Positions 22,474-35,401 of a stretch of DNA of 64,000 bases are shown piece by piece. The notes beneath the pieces are model-generated. The model was not told where the DNA came from and did not search any database. It worked only from the letters and a program-made list of their open reading frames with translations. Every line of letters starts with the position of its first letter. Within the stretch, counting starts at the first letter, position 1. The DNA lies in NCBI RefSeq assembly GCF_000143535.2, contig NC_037313.1:1867501-1931500 (forward strand), given 5' to 3'. Source of the DNA: Botrytis cinerea B05.10. Lineage: Eukaryota; Ascomycota; Leotiomycetes; Helotiales; Sclerotiniaceae. The position numbers and the translations under genes were made by a program.

Positions 22474-24273
22474 GGGTCTATGAGGAATGAGATACACATT
22501 GGGAAACTTGCATTTGGAGTTGGATAGGTCGATACCCATATTAGGAGTTCATTTTCGGAATCAACAATAACCTTTTACGTCTTTTGACTACTGACTTTAT
22601 TATTGTCACCTCCTTGTAGAAATTTGCTCGCTCATGAAATTGATATTCTTGATTCTTGGCTCCAAGTGGAAGCGACTATCCAGCGTTACTTGTTAATGTT
22701 CTATGTATCCAAGCAATTCTTTTCAAAGTACTTGTGTTCGATTTGGATTCCAAGTTCCATTAGTCCTATAAGACGAGAGGTCTTTATCGACATCTCCATT
22801 TCCTATTCAAAGCCATATATCCTAGATCTCACTCACTATAATTTATGCAGTGTATGTACCATGATGAGAGGATTTTCACATCGCATCGAACCATAACATC
22901 AATCATATCTCCTCATCGTTTTACAGATATACTACATCGATTTTAACATGCCCTGATACCTATCTCTTCTCAATTTCCCCAGTGGCTATTTCGAGAAGAT
23001 TATTTAAATATCGAGAGTTGAAACTATTTATTTAGTTGCTTTCACCCTTTGTCTTTACACACTCATTTCTCTTTTCCCACCACTTCAATCTATCTGATCC
23101 GAAATTGAAATTACTTTCCTATTCATTCTTTCTATCCATTCGTTTTTTACCCTGTACGGAATTATACACAAGCTAAAGGTATGAATCAAGGGGCATATTA
23201 TGTCTAAATACCACCTGTATATATTGAAGTCAATCGATTTATTCAAACTGTGAATTGATTCCAACCCCAAAGTCTCGACCGCAATTGTGAGAATTTAGCT
23301 GTTGAGGGTCTGTATTATTTCTGGTTGAGATGAGCAGTATTAAGGAACATACATACCAAGTGAATTGCCATCTCAGTCCTGGATACCACGATCTGTGTGG
23401 ATTTTTAGGTATTTTACTACAATAAATGAAGTTCACAGCTATGAGGAAGACTTAGGTTCAACATTTGCATACATTATTTCTCATAGTCGGCACTCGAGAA
23501 ATGTACAACTGAGATGATTGGAATCGGGGGATGTTTGGTAGAGATTGATAGCATGATGAATAGGAATATCAATATAAATATAAATACCTTTACTATGTCT
23601 TCACCATATTAAGAATTGGATACTGAGATTATACACCCCTTTAATAGTATGTATACAATATTCTCGGTTAAATGATCAATATGATCAAAGAAGCGATACA
23701 AATAAGGGGGATTCTTTCATAAATTTTAAATCGTATTACTCTCATTTTCCAGTTCTCTCACAATACTTTACTTTATGAAGCTCATCCGAAATCGAGAGGA
23801 AGAAGCAATATAATACGATTTCCAAGGTATCTTATATTCCACATCATTACATCATCACCTCGTCATCTCATCTAGTCCCATCTTATTCACATTATCAACA
23901 TCTTAAATTCAATATTGCATACTTATACATACCATAATACACACCAGTATAACCTCACCATGAATCATCATAAATATTAAGATAAAGAGGCAGCGTGTAA
24001 GCTTCCTGTAGATATCTTCTAGCGATTACATCCTCTACCGTCTTTTCGAAAATACGAAAATTTGACATGTTGCTAGGAAATTAGGAGCGTTGAAGTACAA
24101 CTAACTATTTGTTTTTGGGTTCCCTCGCTTCCTCGCTCATCGTGTTGAATATGAGATATGATGTGCCAAACCCCGATTTATTGTCCTCTCTTGACTGTGA
24201 GATGTATAAATGAAGAACTTGGGGGGTTGTGGATATTATGTTATGTTATATCAGATCTGATCATATACATCCG

Positions 24274-24417
24274 TTCATCTATCCATTCATCTATCCATTC
24301 ATCTATCCATTCATCTATCCATTCATCTATCCATTCATCTATCCATTCATCTATCCATTCATCTATCCATTCATCTATCCATTCATCTATCCATTCATCT
24401 ATCCATTCATCTATCCA
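24274..24417. repeat. 12-bp minisatellite TTCATCTATCCA, 12 copies
   Basis: Twelve perfect head-to-tail copies. Because the unit is a multiple of three, all three forward frames and the complement read as repetitive pseudo-proteins. Confidence 0.97.
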
Positions 24418-25020
24418 CCCATCCACCCTCTTCATCTCTAACACAAAAACTCTCTTCCCTTTACTTACCCCATTCACAAATACTAAATATTCGAATCCTC
24501 CACCTACAACTCAATTAACCGATAAGATAAATTCATCATGTATAACCCGTAAATACCTATCCATGTATGTATAAGTAGATCGGTATTAGGATAAACTTTC
24601 AAGATGTTATAATATTATTCACGAGCTTTTCATCCACATGTGCATGTGTATCTGCATCTTGATTTCCATCTGTATTTTTTTTTATCTTTTTTTTTTTACT
24701 CCTCTTCACCTCTCTTTTTTTTCTTTCTTCTTCTTCTTTCCTCCCTCCCAACATCTACAGAATCTTAAAATGTATATCTACCCTCTATTGATATTAATAT
24801 TTTCCCCTCTATTTTCTTTCCTAGCGTAGCCTGGTCTAATCTTGTCTGGTATAGATATTCTTCATTGTATTGTTTTATATTCATATCCATATCTATATTC
24901 AATCTCAGCAGAACTCTCCCCATCCATCCTACTACCCCATCCTATTACCCCCAACTCCCTCGCATTTCCCTCCTCCCCTCATAAAGAAGAACCCCAGATT
25001 TCGATTACTCGATCAATCAA

Positions 25021-25084
25021 TCCATCCATCCATCCATCCATCCATCCATCCATCCATCCATCCATCCATCCATCCATCCATCCA
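25021..25084. repeat. TCCA tetranucleotide repeat, 16 copies
   Basis: Perfect TCCA repeats, followed by an offset of one base and two further units. Confidence 0.97.
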
Positions 25085-26091
25085 ATCCATCCATCTAATT
25101 AATTAATTAAATTTCCGATGCTCTTCTTTGAAACTGTATACATAAATACACAAACAGATACATAATTATATATTCTAAATACAAAAATGTATACAATCAT
25201 TACAAATAAACAAATCAATATCTATTCACACCCCCATCCCATCCCATCCCATCCCATCCATCATTTATCACCACCCCATCTATTATCCCATTCTCTTACA
25301 ATCACAACTATAACCCCTTTGAACCCCTCTATTATTCCAATACTCATTTCTATTCTCGCTATGATTTACTATCCTATCCTATCCCATCTCATCTCATCTC
25401 AACCACCATCTCAACTACCATCCCACCCCCTCTCCCACCCACAGCCCTCCACACTACCTCTCACCCACCTCACTCCAAAACAGTTCAAATCAAACAAAGT
25501 TCACAAACTACCCCCAAGCGAGAAACAAGAAACCCCCCCCCTCCCCAATCCAAACCCATTAATTCCTCAGCCGCAGAATTCTCAGTATCTATTTATAATA
25601 TATATATATATATACATGCATGTATAGAATATAGAATATAGAATATACTCTCCACATCTCATCTCATCCATTCATTCATTCCAATTCCACAAACAAACAA
25701 AACAAAGCAAAATTTCTCCTCTCCTCTCCTCTCCTCTCCTTTCTTCTCCTCTCTTTTCCTCCCTACCTATCACACATCTCACATCTCACCTCTCACCCTA
25801 CATCTCCCATTCCATCCCATCCCATCTCATGCACCCCCGATCTTCTACCCGTTCTCATTTCTCCCTCTCCCCCCCAAAAGAAATAAAAGCAACAGAAAGA
25901 GTATCTTTAAAAAAAGAGAATCCAATCTCATAATATTATAATCTTATAATCTCTCCTAGCCTAGAGTCCTAGCCTAGAGTTAAAAGTTCGATGATACATA
26001 TATATACATACATACATACATATATACATACAATATATAATAGTATACAATATAAATAGTATATAACATCTACAAACATTATATATAATAC

Positions 26092-26205
26092 AAAGACACA
26101 AAGACACAAAGACACAAAGACACAAAGACACAAAGACACAAAGACACAAAGACACAAAGACACAAAGACACAAAGACACAAAGACACAAAGACACAAAGA
26201 CACAA
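26092..26205. repeat. 8-bp repeat ACAAAGAC, about 14 copies
   Basis: Near-perfect tandem octamer with variant units at the right edge (ACAAAAACGC). It creates a spurious Cys/Leu/Val-rich frame on the minus strand. Confidence 0.95.
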
Positions 26206-26714
26206 AAACGCAAAGACATAGACACACAGCACAATACAATTCGATTTATCCATCACCAATCCTGCCAATTCTCACACAATAATTTCTCCCACTCCCACTC
26301 CACCTCCGTCTCCCCCCATCCCATCCCACCCCATCTTTCTAAATACAAGAACCTCCAAAACCCCCCAAAAAGGCTACCTATCCAGTCGCCGATATTCTAT
26401 CTACTAACGCCTTGTCCCGATATCCCGATATCCTGATGTCATAACTATATGACTTTGTGTATATGTATATGTATATACTCCCGAGGCATTTTTCTTATTT
26501 TATGCTTTGGGTTTGATGTTGATGTTGAGGTTCATCGATGCAATGCATATGCATATGTATATGTTCTTCGACTTTCCCTCTGCCTCTATAATATTCCAAT
26601 AGTAGTCATTTTTAATCCCAGAAGAGAAGAAAAAAGAAAAGAGAAAAGAAAAAAAGGAACGTCTCCCTTCCTTCCCACACCCAGGGATAACACACTAAAC
26701 CAACCTAAACTAAA

Positions 26715-27852
26715 CTAAACCACCTCCCCCGCCGTCTTCCTCCTTCCAAATCCCGGAATCGTCCTCTTCTTTCCACCCCTCTTCTCCTCCATCCCCATCG
26801 GCATCACTCCACTCGAATAAGCCTTCCGACTCCCCATCCTCCTCCCACTCTTTACATCCCTCCTGCTCGCCCCACAACAACACATACCCACGTGAATCAC
26901 CCACGCGATAATCGCACATGAAGCACCTACCCACATAAACGCAAACATCTGAGTGCCGATACTAGCGCCAATATTCAAGCCCGCCTGACTCGTCACCACA
27001 TTCCGGAAAATGATAAACATAACCGTGGCGATGATTGCCGCCGTGGTAGTGAGAAGCGCCGTGATAAAAGTCCAGATGGCGTAGAAGCCGGAAATCCAGC
27101 GGGAGTAGATGGTGAAGAAGGAGAGAAAGATGTTGCAGAAACACATGACGATGCCGGTGATGAAGAAGCCGAACATGATGTGACTTGCGATACGGATGAG
27201 ACTGAGGATGTTGTTTATTTCGGCGGGGAGAGCAATGGTTGCGCCGGCGAGAAGTTCATTGAGGAGGATATCGACGGGGTTGAACCAGTAGAGGTTTCGG
27301 GGGGTGGAGCAAGCGGTGATGCCTTCGTCGTTGTAACCTTCGCAGAAATTCCAGAGGCCGACTTGGTAGAAATCGTGGAGGCCCAGGGAACGGGCTAGAG
27401 AGTTTTGCAGGGTGATGCCACCGCCGACGGATTCGGGAATGATGTTTGTAAGGTCGAGCCGGAAGAACCAGGTATCGCGGATGACGGCACGGTTGTTTAT
27501 ATTGCCAATTATTGTCTGAGATATGTGTTAGTTTTGGGTGAGGCGAAGATTGAGATATGAGGGGAATGGCAATGGCAATGGCAATAGTTAAAATCCCAGG
27601 GATTTCCAAACTTACAAGAATCAAAAATATAATCGCGACGAAATACAAGAAACTGGTGACATAAATCGCTCTCTTCCGAGCCTTGGTAGCTCTCTTGATG
27701 TCCACGCCAGCAGTCGAGACATGATGTGAATTATCCCCGGGAGTTAAAGTTCGATCGGAACTCTTATCTGTGGTGCGACCCTCGGGGGCGATGGTTCCTG
27801 CTTGTTGGGCTGGGATTGCTTCTTGACGTTTTCGATTGGGGAGAAACCCCAT
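26715..27852 (-). CDS. SUR7/PalI family four-helix membrane protein
   Basis: Exons 27616-27852 and 26715-27515 with a 100-bp intron (27516-27615, donor GTAAGT, branch ACTAAC, acceptor CTCAG) give 345 residues. Four hydrophobic segments are seen: about residues 63-80 (VTSFLYFVAIIFLIL), FGFFITGIVMCFCNIFLSFF, FITALLTTTAAIIATVMFII and AFMWVGASCAIIAWVIHVGM. The extracellular loop carries the claudin-like VGLWNFCEGYNDEGITACS motif typical of SUR7/PalI proteins, which mark eisosomes or plasma-membrane domains or act in pH sensing. The N- and C-terminal tails are cytosolic and basic, and the tail ends in a Lys/Arg/Gly-rich stretch. Which subfamily it belongs to is unresolved. Confidence 0.85.
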
Positions 27853-29020
27853 TGTGAGATGGGGTGGTGAGGTGAGATGAGGTGGGCGAGGTTATTGATC
27901 GATGGTGACTGAGACGAGATGAGACGAGATGAGGAATTGGTTTGGTGACTGCGCTCCCTCTTTGTACACTTTCACAAATCCTGTCCAGATCGATCGATAG
28001 ATGTATATGAAATGTGTGAGAGTGAGTGAGAGACAGTAGACGACAACAGCAATAATCGAACGAACCGCACAGTGCAGAAAATCCCAAAAGCCCAATCAAC
28101 AAATCATCAAAGATCCATCCAAAAAAATTAAAGACAGTATGAGAAGGATGCTAGGATAAATATCAGATAATAATCCACTGATTTCGTTTGCTCCAGACAA
28201 CGCCTTCCTACCTCACTTCCTCTGTCTATGCAATTCCTCAATCAAAAGCTTGATTCTGCCCCAAAAGTACGTACCCAGTTTTCCCGCACGTTAGTTTTAG
28301 TATAGAATCGGCATGTGTGTATTTTATTGTGTGAGGAGAAACGGTAACGATGATGATGAGGGTGATGGTGATGATAATGATAATAAAAATGATAAAAATA
28401 ATAAAAATAATAATAATAATAGTAATAATAGTAATAATACCGCACTGAATATTTCCCCCCAAGTCCTCACAAGACGAAGACTAAAACAGTAAAATCAGAA
28501 TAGTAAGATTAGAAACAAATTAGATTTCCCGACCCTTTGAGTCTACGACCCATTCTTATCGACATCATCGAAACCATGGTACCTACCTACTACACCTAAC
28601 TCTGCACATCCACACACAGGGGGGCTTGGACTCGACTCTTCGATGCATGCATGGATTGGCGCTTTAGTGCGCAGAAAGAGGGTCCTTCCCAGGAGTAATC
28701 TTGCGCGTCGAGAACTGGCTTTTCGTGTCGATTGACAGACAGACCGACGGTTGGTGTCAATCATTCTCTGTTGAGATTCTGGAGTGAGTGGTGCGAAGGG
28801 ATTGGCTTGAGGGGTTGAAATGCTGGGTGGGTAGGTGGTGACGGATGGTCGAGGGATGGGATGGATGGATGGATTTGTACAGCAGATACATTGATCTCTT
28901 TTTTACGGGAGCGGTAGGGATTTTGGATTATCATTACTGTTCTCTGGGTGTACATATGCATAGGTAGGGACGATAGGGACGATGTAGGTACTCGTAAGTA
29001 GGTATGGATGGATGGATGGT

Positions 29021-29066
29021 GTGATGATGATGATGATGATGATGATGATAATGATGACGATGATGA
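29021..29066. repeat. ATG/ATA triplet repeat
   Basis: About 15 ATG-type triplets with a few substitutions, non-coding. Confidence 0.8.
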
Positions 29067-30674
29067 TGAATGGATTACTACGAATGTGAATGTGCAGAGT
29101 ACGGACGGCATAGAGAATCTAGGAGACGAGTGGATATTGGGACGAGAGGAAGAAAAAAGGAAGAAAAAGAGAAGAAAACGCCACTGATGTATTGGTTGGT
29201 ACACACATCGCTACATGTGTATATGCAAGTTTTTAATCGCCCTGGGGACGTTAACACCATTCAACCAAGTCACGCTATGGATTTTCTAACCATATTTTCG
29301 GGAATCTAGCGTTATTAGAGATTCCAAATGGGTTGGTTGCTTATCTACATGGTATGTATGATCGATACACTTTTCATAATGCTTGGTGTTGTCGTTGGTG
29401 GAGGCACTGTTAGAATTCTAGAATGGGAACGGAGAATGTGCAGGATGTGAAATATGAAATGTGAAATAAGAAGGATGTCCCCCTGAGCATCATATCATCC
29501 AACTTCCAACTTCCAAGAGCCTGAGCAATAGTGGTTCGATAGGCTTGAGAATGTCACACCTACGCAGCCAGTCCGTACTCATCGATACGGTATTGAGCTT
29601 AGGTGCAGCGAGGCGCAGTTTTGGGGATGAGGAACGAGCGAAGGGTTCTGTTTCTCTCCGATGATACCGAGATAGATCTATAGGTCCACGGCTCGCAGAG
29701 AAGATTGTGAATACGAGAATGGGAGAGACCGATACGGTAGTAGTAGTGGTAGTGGTAGTGGTAGTGGAGTGTACTGGTTCTGCTTTCTTTTGGGGTCAGT
29801 CTGTTTGTTTGTTTGCTTGTTTGCGTTTGTAAGCTGTAAAGAGATGCAACTTGGCGGTTGATTGACGGATGAGTTAAGGTTGGTTAATCCTGGGCATTTG
29901 GAGTGGTGGAGGTAACTCAGTTAGTTGTGTAACTTCCCACTTGTCTTGAAGAATTTCTTTTGACTTTTCCACCCGGAACATTTTTTCTTTCCTTTCAAAC
30001 TTTAGTTCTGTATCGGTGGTAGGGTAGGGTAGGACAGAACAGGATAGGATAGGACAGGATAGGATAGTCTAGCATAGTCTAGCATAGTCTCATCATCACT
30101 TCCTACCCACTAGACAATCAATCTAGACCCTTAATCAACAATGATGTTCCCTCTCTGCCGATGTTCTGCACCTCGTTATTTCAAGTGCTGAGCACCTTGG
30201 GAGGAAACGCCAGTAATCCCAGACTCGGATCTATGCAGGAATGCGAGTTTGGCTGCTTCCCAATGGATCCCATCCTTGGATAGCCGTCTTGGCCGCCAGG
30301 GAAAGGAGGGAAAGGAGGGCAAGGAGGGGCGGGATGGAGGCTTGGACCATGGAACCGGGAGGGCAGAGAGTGTGAGAGGTGGGACTTTGTTTCCAGAAAC
30401 GAAGAGGTGAGTGGTATGAGAGGCTGAGAAGAGAGGATCCCGAAAATTCTGATGGGGTTTTTTGAAACTCTATTTGATACCATTGTAAGACATTTGGATG
30501 ATGTGGTGATGTGGTGATGGGTCGTGAAGGGTTCCTTGATATATTTGTAGATGATTGTGTATATGTTTGTTTGTGATTTTGTGCATGCGCTTGACTGGCT
30601 GTCATAAAATGGCCAAGAGACTGTCAGCCCTTTGCTTTTCTTCATATGCAAGCTTCGGTATGATGGCAGGAGAA

Positions 30675-30716
30675 GGATGGATGGATGGATGGATGGATGG
30701 ATGGATGGATGGATGG
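30675..30716. repeat. GGAT tetranucleotide repeat, about 10 copies
   Basis: Perfect GGAT repeat; the complementary TCCA repeat occurs at 25021. Confidence 0.95.
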
Positions 30717-31781
30717 ACTGACGGATTGATCGAACGAATACACGAATGAAGACATCCTCCCGCTATGATTCAGGGACAAAAGGTAGATAGTGTAGCAGTG
30801 CAGCAGTGCAGCAGTCAAGCACATGTAGATCTACAAACCAACGGAAGATCGATATTTCCCAAGAAAAGTCTTAATTTTTTGGATGAAAGCTAAGTTTGTA
30901 TACAGTTAGATTTCTCGTCTGGTCTACGGGATACTCCACCATCGTCATCTAGCATTTGGAATCTAGAATCCAGAATCTGTATCACATCGCGTGCGTACCA
31001 GTCCCAAGCAGAAGATTTGTCAATGTTTATATCTTCACGACTTTCACGACTTTCACGACTCTCGAGACCTTCAAGCCGCCTTCAAAGGGGGCTTGCTCCC
31101 CTTGGTATATTCGCCGAGTATCCGAAGCTAAGATTGAATTGCGTATCCACTGCGGTGTCTTAAAACCTTGAGTACGTTAAACCCCTCCCTCAACTTCAAG
31201 CCCCTCGACTTTCAAGCCCCTCAAACCTCTCGCGCCTCGTGAATTTCAACGTCTGAAGTGCAGAGTAGAGGTGAAGAAAGAAAACGTACACGGTATATAC
31301 GAAAATAGAAAACAACACAACTAGATAACGTCATCCATTGCCTTGCCCTGCCCTGCCCTGCCCTCATACCTCTGGAACAACTTCATTTTTTCTTCGACAA
31401 CCGTGCCACCACCGAGTCCCTAGACTGGCTATTTCATTTAAGTACTGGCTACTCCTATTTTGGGAATCCATTCATTATTATTCCATGCTCTAGCAACCAT
31501 TCCAAATTGGGTAGCATTGTGTGTGCCTTTTGCACACCTCTCACTTGTACTTCCTCCTACAGAGTCATCCTTTTTCTGACGTCGACTTGGAAATCCTAGT
31601 CCCACCTTCACCATCCCGAATTCCTATCGCTATCTAGACTTTCCCCCCCAACTTCTCGAACACGAGTTATTCCACTCGTTTGAATCTTTCTTCCATCTTG
31701 AGTACACTCACGCTTCCATCTACTGATCTGCCAAAGTGATTAGGCGTCAGAGAAATCACTGCAGAAGCACAGTAGGAAAAA

Positions 31782-33224
31782 ATGTTGTTTTCTCGCCTCT
31801 TTTCAGTCAGTTTACTGGCTGCGGGAGTGCATGCTCAAGCAACTTCAGAAAGTACTTCGTCTTCGAGTTCGAGTTCAAGATCTAGCACAGGTTCCACGTC
31901 CACGGAAACTGATTTAACCACAATAACGGGCTCGGAATTAAGAACTCCTACTGGGTCTTATCTTTCTCTTTCCACTACAATTACGCTTTCTACATCTTCA
32001 TCCCCTGTGTCGACTAAAGCTATAGTCTCGACTTCGACTGGTAGCACCACCACTCGCACCACCACTTTGGGATCAACTACAATCTATGCAATTGGCACAG
32101 AGACATTGACCGGAAATGCAACAGAGTCAACCAGTTCCGCCACACAAATTGTTCTGACGGGTGGCGGACACCATACCACTACCACGGCCATCAATGGAAC
32201 ATCCAATTCAACCGCCACATCCACATCTAGCTCTGCCGTAGCAACCAACACCACTCCCTGCAACAACTATGTTGAATTCTGCGACCGTAGTTACGGAAAC
32301 ATCACCGAAGTGTCTGCACACAATTCTCCGTTTGTGAGAAGCGGGAGCGCGGCTGCAAATCAAGCATTGGATGTGACAACCCAGCTCAACGATGGAATCA
32401 GATTATTACAAGCTCAAATTCAATGGAATGGAAGCATTCCACATTTCTGCCATACTTCCTGTGACATATTGGACGCCGGTCCTATTACAACGTATCTTAG
32501 CGAAGTCTACGATTGGGTGCAAGCACATCCCTTTGACGTCGTTACCATTCTGCTCGGCAATGGAAATTATTCCAAAGTCGACAAATACGTTCCCTTCATC
32601 GAAGAATCTGGTCTTCAAAATTACGCATACGTACCACCCAAGATCCCCATGGCGTTGGACGATTGGCCTACCCTCGCCAGCATGATTCTCAGCGGAAAGA
32701 GAGTCGTGTTCTTCATGGACTACGAAGCAAACCAAACCGCCTATCCATGGATTCTCGACGAGTTCACTCAAATGTGGGAGACTCCCTTTGATCCCACCAA
32801 TCGCTCGTTCCCATGTACACCACAACGCCCACCCAACCTTCTCGATTCCGATGCGAAGACACATCTCTACATGACGAATCATAATTTGAACTATGATATC
32901 AATCTCCTAGGCATTTCACTGTTGGTCCCGTATCAAAATTTATTGAATGAGACGAATAATGTCACGGGATATGGATCGTTGGGCGAGAATGCCGAACAAT
33001 GTGCTCAGGATTGGGGCTTTCCACCTAAATTCCTGAATGTAGATTTCTATAATGTGGGAGATGGAAGTGTATTTGAAGTTGCCGCGAAGTGGAATAATGT
33101 TACCTATACTCGAGAATGCTGTGGTAGTTCGGCGACCAGTGATGCTGGAAGACTTGATGTGGTAGGGAGAAGTGCAATGATGGTTGTGATGGGAGTAGTG
33201 GGTTTCATGTACTTTGGATTGTGA
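31782..33224 (+). CDS. GPI-anchored PLC-like phosphodiesterase with Ser/Thr stalk
   Basis: A single-exon protein of 480 residues. It has a signal peptide (1-19), a mucin-like Ser/Thr-rich stalk (about 20-157) and a PLC-like phosphodiesterase domain (about 160-455), ending in a hydrophobic tail (about 464-480) after a small-residue GSSATSDAG region, as expected for a GPI anchor. The catalytic-type His residues are in ITEVSAHNSPFVRSG (His180) and IPHFCHTSCDIL (His221 or His224). Other signatures are LNDGIRLLQAQIQW and HPFDVVTILLGNGNY. Many NxS/T sequons are present. It is expected at the cell surface. The substrate is unknown; relatives are annotated as PLC-like without proven PI-PLC activity. 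Confidence 0.88.
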   Translation: MLFSRLFSVSLLAAGVHAQATSESTSSSSSSSRSSTGSTSTETDLTTITGSELRTPTGSYLSLSTTITLSTSSSPVSTKAIVSTSTGSTTTRTTTLGSTTIYAIGTETLTGNATESTSSATQIVLTGGGHHTTTTAINGTSNSTATSTSSSAVATNTTPCNNYVEFCDRSYGNITEVSAHNSPFVRSGSAAANQALDVTTQLNDGIRLLQAQIQWNGSIPHFCHTSCDILDAGPITTYLSEVYDWVQAHPFDVVTILLGNGNYSKVDKYVPFIEESGLQNYAYVPPKIPMALDDWPTLASMILSGKRVVFFMDYEANQTAYPWILDEFTQMWETPFDPTNRSFPCTPQRPPNLLDSDAKTHLYMTNHNLNYDINLLGISLLVPYQNLLNETNNVTGYGSLGENAEQCAQDWGFPPKFLNVDFYNVGDGSVFEVAAKWNNVTYTRECCGSSATSDAGRLDVVGRSAMMVVMGVVGFMYFGL

Positions 33225-33570
33225 GGTGAAGGAATGAATTGGATTGGATTTCTGGATCTGTGTATAGATGGGCATAAATAATTCATTGATATCAGTGGGG
33301 GTTTACTTTTGATATCTGGATGATTTGAAAATGCTTTGCTTTACATTGCATGCATACATGGAATGGCGTTTGGGATATCTAGCTTGGAGACTTGGAGACG
33401 GGTATGCTTGCTTGAATAAGGAATTATGAATAGATTATTGGTATTAGGTCGCTGGGATGGAGACGGATATATGGTGGGTATATAAAAGATGTAATTGATG
33501 GAATGTTTTTATTTTATTTTACAGTATAGTATATGGTCTATCACTGTTTTGGTTACCTATGGATGATGTT

Positions 33571-33599
33571 GATATAGATATTGATATTGATATTGATAT
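33571..33599. repeat. GATATT hexamer repeat
   Basis: About five GATATT or GATATA units reading Asp-Ile in one frame; non-coding. Confidence 0.8.
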
Positions 33600-33684
33600 C
33601 GGATACTTTGATTCTCGTTCTATGAGATTGATGATGATGATGATGATGATGAGATTAATACCTGATTCTCACTCCCTCCCCACC

Positions 33685-33844
33685 TCATCATCATCATCAT
33701 CTTCATCATCTTCATCATCTTCATCATCTTCATCATCTTCATCATCTTCATCATCTTCATCATCTTCATCATCTTCATCATCTTCATCATCTTCATCATC
33801 TTCATCATCTTCATCATCTTCATCATCTTCATCTTCATCATCTT
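33685..33844. repeat. 9-bp TCATCATCT minisatellite, about 17 copies
   Basis: Starts as a TCA triplet run and becomes a regular TCATCATCT array. It reads as poly-Ser on the + strand and Met/Lys-rich on the - strand, neither of which is a gene. Confidence 0.95.
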
Positions 33845-34028
33845 CTCGTCCTCGTAAAAAGTTACTTATTGTGTTACTCTTTCTATTTTCCTTGCTTTTT
33901 TATTCTATAATTCTATAATTCTGTGATTCTGTGATTCTATTATAAATGAATATATGAATAGTGGTTAATGGTTAATGGTTAATGGTTAATTCACTTTCAC
34001 TTGCTTTAATCACTAGGGGGGTTTTTTA

Positions 34029-34052
34029 GGGGGGGGGGGGGGGGGGGGGGGG
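34029..34052. repeat. Homopolymer of 24 G
   Basis: Uninterrupted G run in a G-rich context (34018-34085). Its exact length is the base count most likely to be wrong in an assembly. Confidence 0.9.
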
Positions 34053-34386
34053 ACGGGGGAAAGGAGGGGGAGAGGGGAGAGGGGTTCTTGATATTTTTTG
34101 ACCTTTTTTTCTACTTGGGGGGAAGGGGATGGGAATGGGATGAGAATTCAAGAAATATTATGGGGATTTGGATTCGGATTTGGCTTTTTATGTATGTATG
34201 TATGTATGTATGAAAATAGAGATTTAGGGAGGAGGTTGGAGGGGTGGGTTCTTCTCTTTTAGTTTCTTTGTTATTCAAGACTGGGATGAGAGATTAAAAG
34301 AGATCTGGATATTTTTGGGGATCTGGATTTCTAGGATTTGCTGTTCTGAGGGCGGGATAAGATGTGGTAAGATGTGGTAAGAGTGA

Positions 34387-34658
<272 letters not shown>

Positions 34659-34880
34659 TAGAGCAAAAATATAGAAATACATTAATAAATTAAAAATCTT
34701 CCCATATTTGATATTTGGTGGGAGATTTATGCGCATTTTTGGTCTTTGCCCCCCCCCCCCTTTGGATAATGTGATATGAGAGTTTTTGTATTTGTACTTT
34801 GTACTTTTGTATTTTGTGATCTGTATATGGATAGGAATAGGAATAGGAATGAGGATTTAGAATTATGAAATGGGGACTAG

Positions 34881-34957
34881 TAGAGAGTAGAGAGTAGAGA
34901 GTAGAGAGTAGAGAGTAGAGAGTAGAGAGTAGAGAGTAGAGAGTAGAGAGTAGAGAG
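34881..34957. repeat. 7-bp repeat TAGAGAG, 11 copies
   Basis: Eleven perfect heptamers. The unit is not a multiple of three and contains TAG, so no frame stays open. Confidence 0.96.
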
Positions 34958-35401
34958 TACCCAGTGACTGGATAAATAAAACTTAAAAAAAAAGGAGAGG
35001 AAAGCAGGAAACTTCTTTATACAGATGGATATGAGCTAGTAATTAATAATTCGTAGGTAGGGTAGAAGTGTGTACTCGAGAGTGTGGTATTTGAGGGATG
35101 AATTTTGTTTTCTTTCTTGTTGTACCTGGTTGAGCGGTGAGTAGAGGAGGTTGTATTTCTTTCATGTTGTGATGTAGTATCAAACTTGGTACTTTTAGAC
35201 TGAGTAGCTATTTCTGCTTCATATTTAAGTCTTCCGAGTCCTCCGAAATGGCAAAATTTCTACTGGGTGAGTATTTTGATTGAAAAGATAGAACTAGGAG
35301 GAGGCAGGCATTTTGTGAATAGGATAAAATGCCAAGGGCATTCGTATGAATATTGAAGGATTGAATATTCCTCTCATGCATACTTATAAGCCAAACATCA
35401 T

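Larger units (their letters stand above)
22474..26714. other. Convergent repeat-rich interval, 4.2 kb
   Basis: It lies between the 3' ends of TAF13 and the SUR7-like gene. From about 23.8 to 26.7 kb the + strand is strongly pyrimidine-rich and carries many simple repeats, listed separately. Long open frames here come from the repeats and are not genes. A few short frames near 22.6-23.4 kb lack support. Confidence 0.6.
27853..31781. other. Divergent non-coding interval, 3.9 kb
   Basis: It lies between the starts of the SUR7-like gene and the GPI-anchored PLC-like gene. It contains AAT and ATG triplet runs, GGAT repeats, AGGAT-type repeats near 30020-30085 and a CCCTG pentamer near 31344-31364. 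Upstream of the PLC-like gene the sequence is pyrimidine-rich, as in fungal leaders. No gene is supported; the open frames at 30.2-30.65 kb on the minus strand overlap one another and lack start or splice support. Confidence 0.5.

Noticed and set aside
24158..24574. Long frames reading repeated Ser-Ile-His or Trp-Ile-Asp units
   Set aside because: They are entirely produced by the 12-bp minisatellite and are open in several frames at once.
25961..26268. Cys/Leu/Val-rich membrane-like frame on the minus strand
   Set aside because: Product of the 8-bp ACAAAGAC repeat; the sequence outside the repeat shows no coding character.
30181..30651. 156-residue minus-strand frame in the SUR7/PLC interval
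   Set aside because: Low-complexity Pro/Ser/His content, overlapping frames of equal length and no clear homology.
33559..33918. Poly-Ser and Met/Lys repeat frames
   Set aside because: Created by the TCATCATCT repeat.
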